The notes under the pieces were generated by a model, which was given only the letters and a program-made list of their open reading frames with translations, was not told the origin of the DNA and made no database searches. Shown here one piece after another: positions 39,412-48,165 of a stretch of DNA of 64,000 nucleotides. The DNA comes from Blautia glucerasea. GTDB taxonomy: Bacteria; Bacillota; Clostridia; Lachnospirales; Lachnospiraceae. The position numbers were made by a program, and so were the translations under genes. The stretch is taken from the NCBI RefSeq assembly GCF_013304385.1, contig NZ_JAAITU010000013.1, forward strand, positions 1-64,000, in the 5' to 3' direction. Each line of letters opens with the position of its first letter. Positions within the stretch are counted from its first letter, which is position 1.

Positions 39412-40269
39412 ATGAAGATCCGTTGGCATAATGAACAACAGCCTAAAATGAAGATCAATGAAAATAACGGGGTTACGTACCTTACCTGGCCGGTGATCGA
39501 TAAGATGCCATGGATCTGCCATGGCTTTAGTACCCGGCTTGGGGGAGTGAGCCAAGGATGTTTCTCTTCCATGAATCTGAGTTTTGCCAGAGGCGATGAA
39601 AAGGCGAATGTACTAGAGAATTATAACAGGATCACAAAGGCTATAGGATGCAGTATGGAGGATCTTGTGGTGTCGCATCAGACCCATACCACCAATGTGC
39701 GGGTGGTAACTGACAAGGACAGGGGGAAGGGTGTGCTATATCCCAGGGATTATCAGGATGTGGACGGTCTGGTGACGGATCAGCCTGGGATCGTACTTAC
39801 TACATTTTATGCAGATTGTGTGCCCTTGTATCTGATCGATCCTGTACACAAGGCAATCGGATTATCCCATTCCGGGTGGAGAGGGACAAAAGGCAGGATG
39901 GGCCAGGCCACGATTAGGAAAATGAGGGAAGTTTATGGGACAAACCCGAAAGATCTGGTCGTTGCCATAGGACCATCAATTTGTCAGGAATGCTATGAGG
40001 TCAGTGAAGATGTGATCGAAGAATTTAAAATGGCCTTTCACAGTCGTCACTGGCAAAGTTTGTTCTATAAGAAGGAAAACGGCAAATATCAGCTGAATCT
40101 ATGGGAGGCAAACCGGATCATATTTATGGAAGCAGGAGTTTTGCCGGAAAATATCCATATGCCTGATCTTTGCACCTGCTGTAATCCGGATTTCCTTTTT
40201 TCACACAGGGCTTCCGGCGGAAAAAGAGGAAATCTGGCAGCTTTTCTCGGAATATATAATAACAAATAA
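39412..40269 (+). CDS. pgeF: peptidoglycan editing factor PgeF / YfiH family (polyphenol oxidase-like)
   Basis: Cu/Zn-dependent family with laccase-like and purine-nucleoside activities reported, and a role in correcting peptidoglycan precursors. The 285 residues show the metal-binding SHQTHT (about 88-93), YADCVPLYL (about 136-144), and SHSGWRGTKGRM (about 155-166), with CTCCNPDFLFSHRASGGKRG near the C-terminus (about 255-274). GGAGG RBS precedes ATG 39412. Stands 30 bp after yraN and 14 bp before the symporter gene. Confidence 0.88.
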   Translation: MKIRWHNEQQPKMKINENNGVTYLTWPVIDKMPWICHGFSTRLGGVSQGCFSSMNLSFARGDEKANVLENYNRITKAIGCSMEDLVVSHQTHTTNVRVVTDKDRGKGVLYPRDYQDVDGLVTDQPGIVLTTFYADCVPLYLIDPVHKAIGLSHSGWRGTKGRMGQATIRKMREVYGTNPKDLVVAIGPSICQECYEVSEDVIEEFKMAFHSRHWQSLFYKKENGKYQLNLWEANRIIFMEAGVLPENIHMPDLCTCCNPDFLFSHRASGGKRGNLAAFLGIYNNK

Positions 40270-40283
40270 AGGGGAATTTACGT

Positions 40284-41705
40284 ATGTTGATTACATTGAT
40301 CGAAAAGGTATACCAGTTTTTATGGGGGGATCTGGTATATATACCGCTTCCAGGCGGAGGAAGTCTTGGGATTTCCCTTCTCATCTTATTTCTGATACCT
40401 GCAGGCATCTATTTTTCTGTACGTACACGGCTTCTGCCTGTTCGGCTGTTTCCGGATATGGTGAAAGCCCTAACAGAGAAAAAGACTCATAAAAGCAGTC
40501 TGTCATCCTTTCAGTCATTGTTGATTTCCACTGCTACCCGAGTAGGAATGGGGAATCTGGTAGGCGTTGTGGCGGCTATTTCAGCAGGAGGCGCCGGCGC
40601 TGTATTCTGGATGTGGGTGACAGCGATCATTGGTTCTTCCACTGCCTTTGTAGAGGCAACGCTGGCCCAACTGTACAAAGAAAAAGATCCTCTTTATGGG
40701 GGATACCGAGGCGGCCCGGCTTATTATATCCACAGCTATATTGAACGGAAACAGGGGAAAAAGAGAAAGCATGTGGTAATTGCCACACTGTTTGCTATCT
40801 CAGGCCTGATCTGCTGGTGCGGGATCAGCCAGGTGATCAGTAATTCTGTGGTATCTTCTTTTAAAAATGCTTTTTCTGTACCGCCGATCGTAACAACCAT
40901 TCTTCTGGTAGCCCTTGCGGCAGTGATCGTGCTTCGCAAAAATGCTACAGTAAAAGTTTTGGATATGATGGTTCCTTTTATGGCAGTGTGTTATTTTGCC
41001 ATTACTGTTGTGATCATCCTGATGAATCTGGGAAACCTTCCGGGTGTGTTTTCAAGGATTTTTCAGGAGGCGTTCGGGATCCGACAGGTGGCAGCCGGAG
41101 GCTTTGGGGCAGTGCTTATGAATGGAGTAAAAAGAGGGCTTTTTTCCAATGAAGCTGGATCCGGCTCTGCTCCTTGCGCAGCAGCCGCAGTAGAGTGCAG
41201 CAGTCCTGTAAAAGCAGGTCTTGTGCAGGCGCTGGGAGTATTTATCGATACAGTTGTGATCTGCAGCTGTACTGCATTCATCATGCTTCTTGCTCCTGAA
41301 GACCTGACTGCCGGTCTTACCGGGATGGATCTGATGCAGAAAGCCATGGAGTACCATCTTGGCAGGTTTGGAGTAATATTTATTGCAGTAACCCTGTTCC
41401 TGTTCAGCTTTTCCACTTTTCTCGGGATTTTGTTTTATGCAAGAAGTAATGTTGCCTACATTTTCGGAGACAAATGGTGCTGGCAAACTGCTTATAAGGT
41501 ACTGGCACTGGTAATGCTTTTTATTGGCGGTCTGGCAGCGTATACCTTTGTGTGGGATCTGGGAGATGTGGGAATCGGTTTGATGACGATCTTCAATATT
41601 ATATTGCTTTATCCGCTGGGTGGGGAAGCATTGGCAGAATTGAAGAAATACGAGAAAGAGAAAAAGACGGAGAAAATATCTGGAGCTTATAAGGCGATGC
41701 AGTAA
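40284..41705 (+). CDS. alanine/sodium symporter (AGCS family)
   Basis: A 473-residue transporter with about 10-11 membrane segments for sodium-coupled uptake of alanine or glycine. Signatures: GTRVGMGN-like ATRVGMGNLVGV (about 84-95), GGYRGGPAYYI (about 138-148), NGVKRGLFSNEAGSGSAPCAAA (key NEAGxGSAP, about 284-297), and VTLFLFSFSTFLGILFY (about 372). AAGGGGAA RBS. Substrate within the family is inferred. The 3' end runs toward prs. Confidence 0.9.
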   Translation: MLITLIEKVYQFLWGDLVYIPLPGGGSLGISLLILFLIPAGIYFSVRTRLLPVRLFPDMVKALTEKKTHKSSLSSFQSLLISTATRVGMGNLVGVVAAISAGGAGAVFWMWVTAIIGSSTAFVEATLAQLYKEKDPLYGGYRGGPAYYIHSYIERKQGKKRKHVVIATLFAISGLICWCGISQVISNSVVSSFKNAFSVPPIVTTILLVALAAVIVLRKNATVKVLDMMVPFMAVCYFAITVVIILMNLGNLPGVFSRIFQEAFGIRQVAAGGFGAVLMNGVKRGLFSNEAGSGSAPCAAAAVECSSPVKAGLVQALGVFIDTVVICSCTAFIMLLAPEDLTAGLTGMDLMQKAMEYHLGRFGVIFIAVTLFLFSFSTFLGILFYARSNVAYIFGDKWCWQTAYKVLALVMLFIGGLAAYTFVWDLGDVGIGLMTIFNIILLYPLGGEALAELKKYEKEKKTEKISGAYKAMQ

Positions 41706-41781
41706 CAAAGAACCTGCGTACAAGCAGATTCTTTAAACCAACACCTGATTTGTTAGGTTTTAGTGGCAGAGGAACATGTAA

Positions 41782-41828
41782 AAAGGCACAGTCAACGGAT
41801 TTGGTTACCGCAGACTGTGCCTTTAGTT
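41782..41828. terminator. bidirectional terminator between the symporter gene and prs
   Basis: AAAGGCACAGTC (41782-41793) pairs with GACTGTGCCTTT (41813-41824). T-rich runs lie on both sides (AGTTTTATT on plus; TTTTTAC on minus), so it can serve both convergent genes. Confidence 0.9.
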
Positions 41829-41845
41829 TTATTCATTATATGGAA

Positions 41846-43015
41846 TCATGCATTGACTCTTTTCATCAGGGACATGATCTTCTCATTGCTGGAACGTACC
41901 TTCTCAACGGATACATCATGGTTGATGATATCGATAATGCTTGCAAGGTATTTGCTCATATTTGCTTCTACATAGTATGGCTTTGTGAGAAGCTCTGGAA
42001 TACGGTAATTCAGGTTGGTGGTGATCACTTTATCGATCCATCCCTTTTCGTAGTATTCATCAAATTTGGCAAGTCCATCTGTGAAAAGACCATAAGTGGT
42101 GCATACAAATACACGTTTTGCATGACGCTCCTTGATCTGCTTTGCCACATCCAGCATACTCTCGCCAGAGGAAATCATATCATCGATGATAACAACATCC
42201 TTGCCTTCTACAGAATCACCAAGAAATTCGTGGGCTACGATAGGATTCTTGCCGTTTACGATCACAGAATAGTCCCTGCGCTTATAGAACATACCCATGT
42301 CAACGCCCAGAATATTGGAGAAATATACGGCTCTTGACATAGCTCCCTCGTCCGGGCTGATGATCATCAGATGATCATTATCAACCTTGAAATCAGGAAC
42401 ACTTTTTACAAGTGCTTTCAGGAACTGATACGTAGGGAAGAAATTATCAAAACCACTTAAAGGAATGGAATTCTGTACTCGGGGATCGTGTGCGTCAAAG
42501 GTAATAATATTGGAAACACCCATCTCGCCAAGCTCCCGAAGTGCAAGTGCACAGTCTAAAGACTCTCTCTTGGAACGGCGATGCTGACGTCCTTCATAAA
42601 GGAAGGGCATGATCACACTGATACGATGTGCTTTTCCTGTGGCAGCGGAAATGATCCTTTTAAGATCCTGAAAATGATTATCCGGGGACATGTGATTCTC
42701 ATGGCCGCATACGCTGTAGGTAAGGCTGAAATTAGTAACATCTACCATAACAAAAAGGTCTGTACCGCGGACAGATTCTTTGATGATTCCTTTGCCTTCG
42801 CCAGTACCGAAACGCGGACATTCACAGTCTACAAGAAAAGTTTCTTCGCTGTAACCCTGTGGTATAATACTTAATTTCTTATTTTCCACCAGTTCTTTAC
42901 GGAATTTTACCAGCTTTTTGTCTACTTCCTCTGCCAGATCCCGGCATCCTGCCAGTGCTGCGATCCGAATCGGGGCAACAGGTATAGATTTTTCAAGCAA
43001 TTCAATATTGGGCAT
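41846..43015 (-). CDS. prs: ribose-phosphate pyrophosphokinase, long form
   Basis: Makes PRPP from ribose-5-phosphate and ATP for nucleotide, His, Trp and NAD synthesis. The 389-residue protein is about 70 residues longer than the classic ~315. The PRPP-binding loop DVVIIDDMISSGES (about 278-291) is intact, as is the flexible catalytic region YKRRDYS. The N-terminal region (1-60) is extended, and the usual DLHA segment reads FDAHDPRVQNSIP (about 173). This long type is common in Lachnospiraceae. AGGAGG precedes the start (minus strand). Confidence 0.9.
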   Translation of the reverse strand: MPNIELLEKSIPVAPIRIAALAGCRDLAEEVDKKLVKFRKELVENKKLSIIPQGYSEETFLVDCECPRFGTGEGKGIIKESVRGTDLFVMVDVTNFSLTYSVCGHENHMSPDNHFQDLKRIISAATGKAHRISVIMPFLYEGRQHRRSKRESLDCALALRELGEMGVSNIITFDAHDPRVQNSIPLSGFDNFFPTYQFLKALVKSVPDFKVDNDHLMIISPDEGAMSRAVYFSNILGVDMGMFYKRRDYSVIVNGKNPIVAHEFLGDSVEGKDVVIIDDMISSGESMLDVAKQIKERHAKRVFVCTTYGLFTDGLAKFDEYYEKGWIDKVITTNLNYRIPELLTKPYYVEANMSKYLASIIDIINHDVSVEKVRSSNEKIMSLMKRVNA

Positions 43016-43399
43016 AATATTCCTCCTAAAGTATTAAGATGCAAAAAGAACGCTCATCTCTTATTTATAACATCAGAGCCAGGTAAGGTCAAGGCATTTG
43101 TTGATTTTTGTACCTGAAAGCAGAAAAAACGGGGCACTGTTTTAAAAAAAGAACAAAACGAAAGACATATAATAAATGCGAATAGAATAATCAAATCTGT
43201 AAATAAATGATGTTTTTTGCATTTGCTGTGACGAAGAATTAAAGATAATTGATTATATTCAATGATTTTATAAATATATGCGTTATAATTATAAAAAAAT
43301 GGCACATTATATTGTAAAATACAAATAAAAGTGGGTCAGTTTATGCTTTTTTAGAAATGGATCTGCTTGCTACAGAGCCACATAACAGGGAGGAATGAA
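43016..43399. other. AT-rich 384-bp intergenic region, divergent promoters
   Basis: No gene. On the minus strand TTGATT-N17-TATATG (43194-43166) could drive prs. On the plus strand a TATAAT (43284-43289) lacks a good -35 but may start the SipW/TasA operon about 110 bp upstream of its first gene. Long A/T tracts and two TATA-rich segments are all I see. Confidence 0.45.
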
Positions 43400-44053
43400 A
43401 TGAAGCAGACACAGGAAAAAGAGAAAAATTCTCTTGGACATAAGATACTTACAGGCATTGGCATTATATTATGCGTGATCTTGATTCCTATATTGGTGAT
43501 CAACTGTACACTGATCATCAAAAGTTATACGAATAAAGATCAGGTTCCCAGTATCAGCGGGATTTTTCCTATGATAATACTTACTGACAGTATGTATCCG
43601 GAGTTTGAATCCGTCGATCTGATCATTTGCAATACAGCTGAGCCGGAGGAAATTAAGGTCGGTGATGTGATCTGTTTTTATGATCCGGCAGGAAATGGCA
43701 CTGCCACAGTTACCCATCGTGTTCAGGAAGTTGTTACAGATGATGAAGGCAATCTGGCATGGATCACCAAGGGTGATGCCAATAATACAGAGGATCTGCC
43801 TACCGTTCCAGCAAAAAATCTGATCGGTGTATATAAGACCCGCTTGAAAGGACTTGGCAATGTGGCCGTGTTCATGCAGACTACCCAGGGCCTGATCATT
43901 TGTGTGATCTGCCCGATCATCTTTCTGGTGGCTTATGATGTGATTCGTCGCCGGGCATATGAAAAGTCCAAGAAGAAGGATACAGACGCACTTCTTGCTG
44001 AGTTGGAAGCACTTCGTGCGGAAAAAGAGAAAAACAATTCAAAGGATATTTGA
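43400..44053 (+). CDS. sipW: SipW-type signal peptidase I, copy 1
   Basis: Archaeal/ER-type (Ser-His) signal peptidase. ATG 43400 follows AGGGAGG and is chosen over ATG 43367. The 217-residue protein has an N-terminal membrane segment (about 15-40, GIGIILCVILIPILVINC), the nucleophile serine in LTDSMYPEF (about 61-69), histidine in VTHRVQEV (about 103), KGDANNTED (about 123) and a C-terminal membrane segment (about 160-185). SipW processes TasA-like matrix proteins in Bacillus; the substrates here are the downstream genes. First gene of the surface-fibre locus. Confidence 0.88.
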   Translation: MKQTQEKEKNSLGHKILTGIGIILCVILIPILVINCTLIIKSYTNKDQVPSISGIFPMIILTDSMYPEFESVDLIICNTAEPEEIKVGDVICFYDPAGNGTATVTHRVQEVVTDDEGNLAWITKGDANNTEDLPTVPAKNLIGVYKTRLKGLGNVAVFMQTTQGLIICVICPIIFLVAYDVIRRRAYEKSKKKDTDALLAELEALRAEKEKNNSKDI

Positions 44054-44222
44054 TTCCGGGATGCCACATCGGAATTAGATATAAATTAAATCCTGTTCCG
44101 GAAGGTGAGGAATGGTCTTGACCGTTCCGGCATTATCGGAATGGCGAACCGCCTGTTCTGTGGAACGGCGAGGAGCATTCCTGACAACCGGGAACGCGAG
44201 AAAGAAGGGAGAAAAAAGAACT
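44054..44222 (+). promoter_or_regulatory. structured leader upstream of the first TasA-like gene
   Basis: A 169-base non-coding stretch dense in TTCC/GGAA pairs. Hairpins: TTCCG/CGGAA (44054-44074), and CCGTTCC (44122-44128) that can pair either with GGAATGG upstream (44109-44115) or with CGGAATGG downstream (44137-44144). These two stems exclude one another, as in attenuators. No T run follows. Confidence 0.55.
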
Positions 44223-44867
44223 ATGAGAAAAAACAAAATGATGCGTGCTGCATCCGGTCTTCTGGTTGCAGTTCTTCTGAGCACATGTGCAATCTCCGGT
44301 ACTTTTGCGAAGTATACTACTTCTGTAAGCAGTAGTGACAAAGCAAGGGTTGCAACTTGGGGCTTTACTCAGACGTCCATTAGCCTTACAGATTTGTTCA
44401 AGACAACATATGATAAAAATGTGCTGGGTACTGCTGACGTGATTGCACCAGGTACAACAAATTCAGCAACATTTACATTTAAATATGATGGACAGGAAAC
44501 AGCTCCAGAAGTTGCATACACTTTTAAAGTAGACACCACTGGAAGTACAATTGCTGAAGATATTAAGAACAATCCCAATATTGTATGGCAATTAGACAAT
44601 GGACCAGAGGGAGATTGGGATACATTGCTTGCCAATATTAAGAATTTGTCAGGTGATGCTACTGGAGAAAAGACATATCAGCCTGGACAGCTGCCAACTG
44701 GTTTTACAGCTGCTGATGATGTACATACAATTACATGGAATTGGAAGTTTGAGACAGAAGGAACTGGCATGAATGCTCAGGATGTAAAAGATACCGCTAT
44801 GGGCAACAAGGTTAAACTTGATGAAGTTACCCTGAAGATCACCGTTACTGCAACCCAGATCGACTAA
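44223..44867 (+). CDS. TasA/CotN-like SipW-dependent secreted protein 1
   Basis: ATG 44223 with AAGGGAG upstream; 214 residues. The N-terminus has a basic region, hydrophobic core (LLVAVLLSTCAIS) and the SipW-type cleavage context GTFAKYTTSVSSSDKARVA (about 26-44). The mature part (about 29-214) is T/D-rich, a predicted beta-sandwich typical of TasA/camelysin-like matrix subunits, containing APGTTNSATFTFKYDGQETAPEV. No cysteines after the signal. It lies directly after SipW copy 1, suggesting that peptidase-substrate pairing. Confidence 0.8.
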   Translation: MRKNKMMRAASGLLVAVLLSTCAISGTFAKYTTSVSSSDKARVATWGFTQTSISLTDLFKTTYDKNVLGTADVIAPGTTNSATFTFKYDGQETAPEVAYTFKVDTTGSTIAEDIKNNPNIVWQLDNGPEGDWDTLLANIKNLSGDATGEKTYQPGQLPTGFTAADDVHTITWNWKFETEGTGMNAQDVKDTAMGNKVKLDEVTLKITVTATQID

Positions 44868-44907
44868 TCCATCTGCCTGCATTAGTAACAATGCGAAAGT
44901 GATTCCT

Positions 44908-44956
44908 ACCAGAGAATCCTCTTCCCAGTGGCAGGGAAGAGGGGCTTCTGGTTTTT
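44908..44956 (+). terminator. terminator after TasA-like gene 1
   Basis: ACCAGAGAATCCTCTTCCC (44908-44926) pairs with GGGAAGAGG...TTCTGGT (44934-44951) and is followed by TTTTTC. A strong stop here would uncouple SipW1-TasA1 from the genes downstream unless read-through occurs. Confidence 0.85.
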
Positions 44957-44998
44957 CAAAGAAGGAGAGACATCTGCTTTTTTGAAAAGCCAAAAGCT

Positions 44999-45090
44999 AC
45001 AGGAAAGAGAATAGATAACATAGCAGATAACACATAACAGATAATAACAGATACCATACAGAAGCAGCAATAAATCTGAAATAATAACAG
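44999..45090 (+). repeat. degenerate ATAACA-type short repeats
   Basis: In the gap before the next gene, GATAACA/ATAACAG motifs recur about seven times with irregular spacing. AT-rich, no ORF. Possibly slippage-derived or part of a promoter region for the second transcript. Confidence 0.5.
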
Positions 45091-45131
45091 AAACCACATA
45101 GAATGATCCGGGAACAGGAGGAAGGGACAAT

Positions 45132-46139
45132 ATGCCGGAGAGACAATTACAGAGAATAAAATTACATAATCAGGAGCGAATCCTCTGGCCTGCAGTTATT
45201 TTACTGGCAGTGATGGTGATCGCCACAGCAGCTCTGGTTGGCACCTATCTATTTCCTTTTATCAGAAAGAGCGATTGTGAGATCAGCCTGTACCAAGGAC
45301 AGACTTATTCTGAAAAGCAGCAGCTGTCAAAGAATAAAGCAACCACAGGCAGCAGTACCGGAACTTCATCTGGCAGTATGACCGGCAGCGGTGCAGGAAC
45401 GACTGTGGGAAATACCACTACAGGGAGCACATCTGCAGGCAATAACTCTACCGGCAGCACAGCAGGCAATGCAAATGCTGGTCTTCAGGTTTCAGATGAC
45501 CAACAGATCTGGAGCACGGATACCTCCATTGATCTTTTTCATATCCGATATACCAATGGATACGGAGAGATTTCTGTGCAAGGGGAAAACGGTGATAAGA
45601 TCGTAGCACCTGGTACAGATGGACAATATACCTTTTCCCTGAAAAACACAGGGAGCAAAGAAGCTGACTATAAGGTCTGGATAGAGGCAGGTACAAGCTC
45701 AGGAGATATAGATTTTCCGGTGCTTACAAAAATGAAGAATACAGACGGATGGCTTCTTGGAAGTGATGATACATGGGAAAATGCAGAAGACCTGAACGGT
45801 GTATCTGCCCAGGGACAGATGGAAGCTGGGAAAAGCCAGGATTACACCATTTACTGGCAGTGGCCGTTTGAGCAGGAGGAAGATGAAAGGGATACAGCTC
45901 TTGGAAATCTTAATGATGGACAGAAACTTACCTATACAGTTACCATCCACACACAGGTTTCTATGGATACAGACAGCGGCGCAGCAGACAGAAGCCAGGG
46001 CACAGCCATAAACTCAGTTAAGACAGGCGACTATACACCGGTTATAAGGTGGATCCTGATCCTGACGGCAGCTGCAGCAGTGTTTGGCATGGGATTGTAC
46101 TTTATATATAAAAGGAAGAAAGAACAGGACAGATCATGA
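45132..46139 (+). CDS. membrane-anchored TasA-locus protein with S/T/G linker and sorting-like tail
   Basis: 335 residues. An N-terminal signal-anchor (about 19-41), an S/T/G/N-rich low-complexity linker (about 60-115) and a beta-rich ectodomain (about 120-285) with FSLKNTGSKEADYKVWIEAG, as in TasA/camelysin-type domains. The C-terminus is SVKTGD, a hydrophobic segment (about 306-325) and YKRKKEQDRS. This has the layout of a sortase signal, but with SVKTG instead of LPxTG. Preceded by GGAGGAAGGGA; overlaps the next gene by ATGA. It may anchor the fibre to the cell. Confidence 0.7.
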   Translation: MPERQLQRIKLHNQERILWPAVILLAVMVIATAALVGTYLFPFIRKSDCEISLYQGQTYSEKQQLSKNKATTGSSTGTSSGSMTGSGAGTTVGNTTTGSTSAGNNSTGSTAGNANAGLQVSDDQQIWSTDTSIDLFHIRYTNGYGEISVQGENGDKIVAPGTDGQYTFSLKNTGSKEADYKVWIEAGTSSGDIDFPVLTKMKNTDGWLLGSDDTWENAEDLNGVSAQGQMEAGKSQDYTIYWQWPFEQEEDERDTALGNLNDGQKLTYTVTIHTQVSMDTDSGAADRSQGTAINSVKTGDYTPVIRWILILTAAAAVFGMGLYFIYKRKKEQDRS

Positions 46140-46780
46140 AAAATGCAAAAAGAAAGACAAGTCCGGTTCTGAGAAGGATCCTGCTTGCGGTGATTGGTCT
46201 GATCCTGGGAGTGAATGTGTATTTTGCAAATGCATCCGGGATCGGAGGCAATCATCTGCCAATGCCCTTTGGCTATGGGATCGCCAATGTGCTTTCTGGC
46301 AGTATGGAACCTACGTTTTCCAAAGGAGCCTTGCTTTTAGTAAAAGAAGAAAAACAGACAGAACCAGGACAGATCGTTGTATATCAGTCAGGTCAGGAGC
46401 TGATCGTCCATCGTGTGATCCGGATCGAGGGAAATCTGGTGACTACAAAGGGCGATGCCAATGAAGCTGCAGATCCGGTTTTTGATGCAAGCCAGATCAA
46501 AGGAGTGGTGGTGGGCTGGATCCCCTTTCTTGGAAGCTTGGTCAGTTTTTTGAAAACACCGGTGGGGATCATTTTGCTGCTGATATGTGCAGTGCTCTTG
46601 ATGGAAGGCTCTTTCAGAAAGCAGAAGGTATCAGATGACCGACAGCTGGAAGGAATCAAGGAAGAGATCCGCAGGCTGAAAGAAGAGATGAACCAGGGCG
46701 AAACAATAAAGACAGAGAACACACAGGAATCCAAGAACAGAAAGGAGAGAGAAGATGGAGAAGGAAAACAGAATCAGTAG
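46136..46780 (+). CDS. sipW: SipW-type signal peptidase I, copy 2
   Basis: A second archaeal/ER-type peptidase, 214 residues, distinct from copy 1. N-terminal membrane segment (about 12-30), serine in LSGSMEPTFSKG (about 53-64), histidine in IVHRVIRIEG (about 92-101) and KGDANEAADP (about 106-115). A C-terminal membrane segment (about 140-160) is followed by an acidic K/E coiled tail. Starts on the ATGA of the preceding gene and overlaps the next start by 26 bp, so the three are translationally linked. Confidence 0.88.
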   Translation: MKNAKRKTSPVLRRILLAVIGLILGVNVYFANASGIGGNHLPMPFGYGIANVLSGSMEPTFSKGALLLVKEEKQTEPGQIVVYQSGQELIVHRVIRIEGNLVTTKGDANEAADPVFDASQIKGVVVGWIPFLGSLVSFLKTPVGIILLLICAVLLMEGSFRKQKVSDDRQLEGIKEEIRRLKEEMNQGETIKTENTQESKNRKEREDGEGKQNQ

Positions 46781-47333
46781 CCGGATCTATCAGGCTGTGG
46801 CAGTACTTTTGTGTCTGGTCATGCTTTCTCTCTGGATGCTGGGAAATGTATATGCCAGGTATACAACGGAAAGTTCCGGAGGCGATACCGCCAGGGTGGC
46901 GGCTTTTGTGTTTCAGCTTGCAGATGGCAATGGGAGCCAGATGATCGATCTGAAAAAAGTGCAAAAGCCAGGAGATACCTGTGAATACCATTTTACAGTA
47001 AGTAACGAGAAAGACAGCAAAGTGAATGAGGTCACTACGGAATATACCATCGGGCTGGAGCTGACAGGCAGCATGCCCCTTGAATGCAAAGTAACAGAAG
47101 TGGATCCTGAAGAATCCGGGATCAGCAAAGAAATGTGCAAGGTAAAAAGTTTTGGGGACCATGCAGTTCTGGTTCAGGAATCAGCTGCAGTTACCTTTGC
47201 ACCGGCAGAAGCGTTGGAAAAGAATTATGTGTTAAGTGTAAGCTGGCCCAGTAAAGAAGCAGATGCAAAATACGCAAATACAAGCGGTACATCCTTGCTT
47301 GTATTAAATGTGAATGCAAAGCAGACAGACTAG
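46755..47333 (+). CDS. TasA-like SipW-dependent secreted protein 2
   Basis: 192 residues. Basic start, hydrophobic core (AVAVLLCLVMLSLWML, about 14-29) and the SipW-type context VYARYTTESSGGDTARVAAF (about 32-51), matching the KYTTS...ARVA pattern of protein 1. The mature region is a predicted beta-sandwich with a single EC and MC cysteine pair, possibly disulfide bonded. Overlaps the upstream peptidase gene, and so is its likely substrate. Confidence 0.78.
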   Translation: MEKENRISSRIYQAVAVLLCLVMLSLWMLGNVYARYTTESSGGDTARVAAFVFQLADGNGSQMIDLKKVQKPGDTCEYHFTVSNEKDSKVNEVTTEYTIGLELTGSMPLECKVTEVDPEESGISKEMCKVKSFGDHAVLVQESAAVTFAPAEALEKNYVLSVSWPSKEADAKYANTSGTSLLVLNVNAKQTD

Positions 47334-47355
47334 AAGAGAGCGGTGAAGATTCAAA

Positions 47356-48147
47356 ATGATGAAAAGAGAGATCAATACAAGCCGGACAGGCAATCATAAG
47401 AAAAGAAACAGATTCGGGAAGAAATGGCTGTGGCTGTTCCTTCTATTGGTTCTTGTGGGTATTCTGGCAGGAGGGGTTCTGGCCAGATACCGAGCAGATA
47501 ATCAGAAACAGGAAGAAATGAAGTCATCCGATTTTCATATAACCTCCGATCTTTTGGAAGAAGAAGGAGCCTTCTATGATGTAACAGACTGGAGATCCGG
47601 AATTGACATTCTTCTATATAATTACGAAAAAGAGAATGTTGCCCTTATTGCAGGGGACGACATCAGCTATACAGTAAACGTGGATGGAAAATGGGTATGT
47701 AGTGATCCTAATAAAGGCGTTTTCAAAAAGAGTAAAGACCGCACATCCCAGACCATTCATCTTACTCCTGGTACAGATGTAAAGAAGGGTGATAAAGTAA
47801 CCATTACTGTAAATGTTACAGCACCTTATAAGAAAACACTTTCAGCTACTTTTAAGGTCGTATCGGAGGGCATCCCATCTTATACAGTAAAGGATCAGTC
47901 AGATGGATCTGTACTTCTTACCATCTTGACCAATGACTACAGTGGAAATATTACAGTCAAATGGCAGACCGGGCAGCTGGATCCTGACAGCACCAACCAA
48001 GATATGGCAAATTGGTCAGATGCATCCGGACAGGGGATTCTTAAAGCAGAAGATAATACTACATATCAATTGCTGTTTTTCAAGAATATTACAGATAACT
48101 TTACAGAACGATCCGGCATGGGGACTGAGATCAATCTGACAAAATAA
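47356..48147 (+). CDS. TasA-locus SipW-type secreted protein 3
   Basis: 263 residues. Very basic N-terminus (about 1-24), a hydrophobic core (LWLFLLLVLVGILAGGVL, about 25-42) and ARYRADNQKQEEMKSSDFH (about 43-61), recalling the AKYTT/ARYTT cleavage context of the other two, with less similarity. The mature part is beta-rich, with immunoglobulin-like stretches (KKGDKVTITVNVTAPYKKTL, about 140-160). AAAGAG-type RBS is weak. Directly precedes the giant gene and probably shares its transcript. Confidence 0.68.
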   Translation: MMKREINTSRTGNHKKRNRFGKKWLWLFLLLVLVGILAGGVLARYRADNQKQEEMKSSDFHITSDLLEEEGAFYDVTDWRSGIDILLYNYEKENVALIAGDDISYTVNVDGKWVCSDPNKGVFKKSKDRTSQTIHLTPGTDVKKGDKVTITVNVTAPYKKTLSATFKVVSEGIPSYTVKDQSDGSVLLTILTNDYSGNITVKWQTGQLDPDSTNQDMANWSDASGQGILKAEDNTTYQLLFFKNITDNFTERSGMGTEINLTK

Positions 48148-48165
48148 AACGAGGAGGGAAAAGGC

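Noticed and set aside
8140-41759. AACCTAACAAAT at 8140-8151 and its reverse complement at 41748-41759 as attachment or inverted-repeat sites
   Set aside because: Only 12 bases match; they are AT-rich, 33 kb apart and flank ordinary chromosomal genes. Chance is the better explanation.
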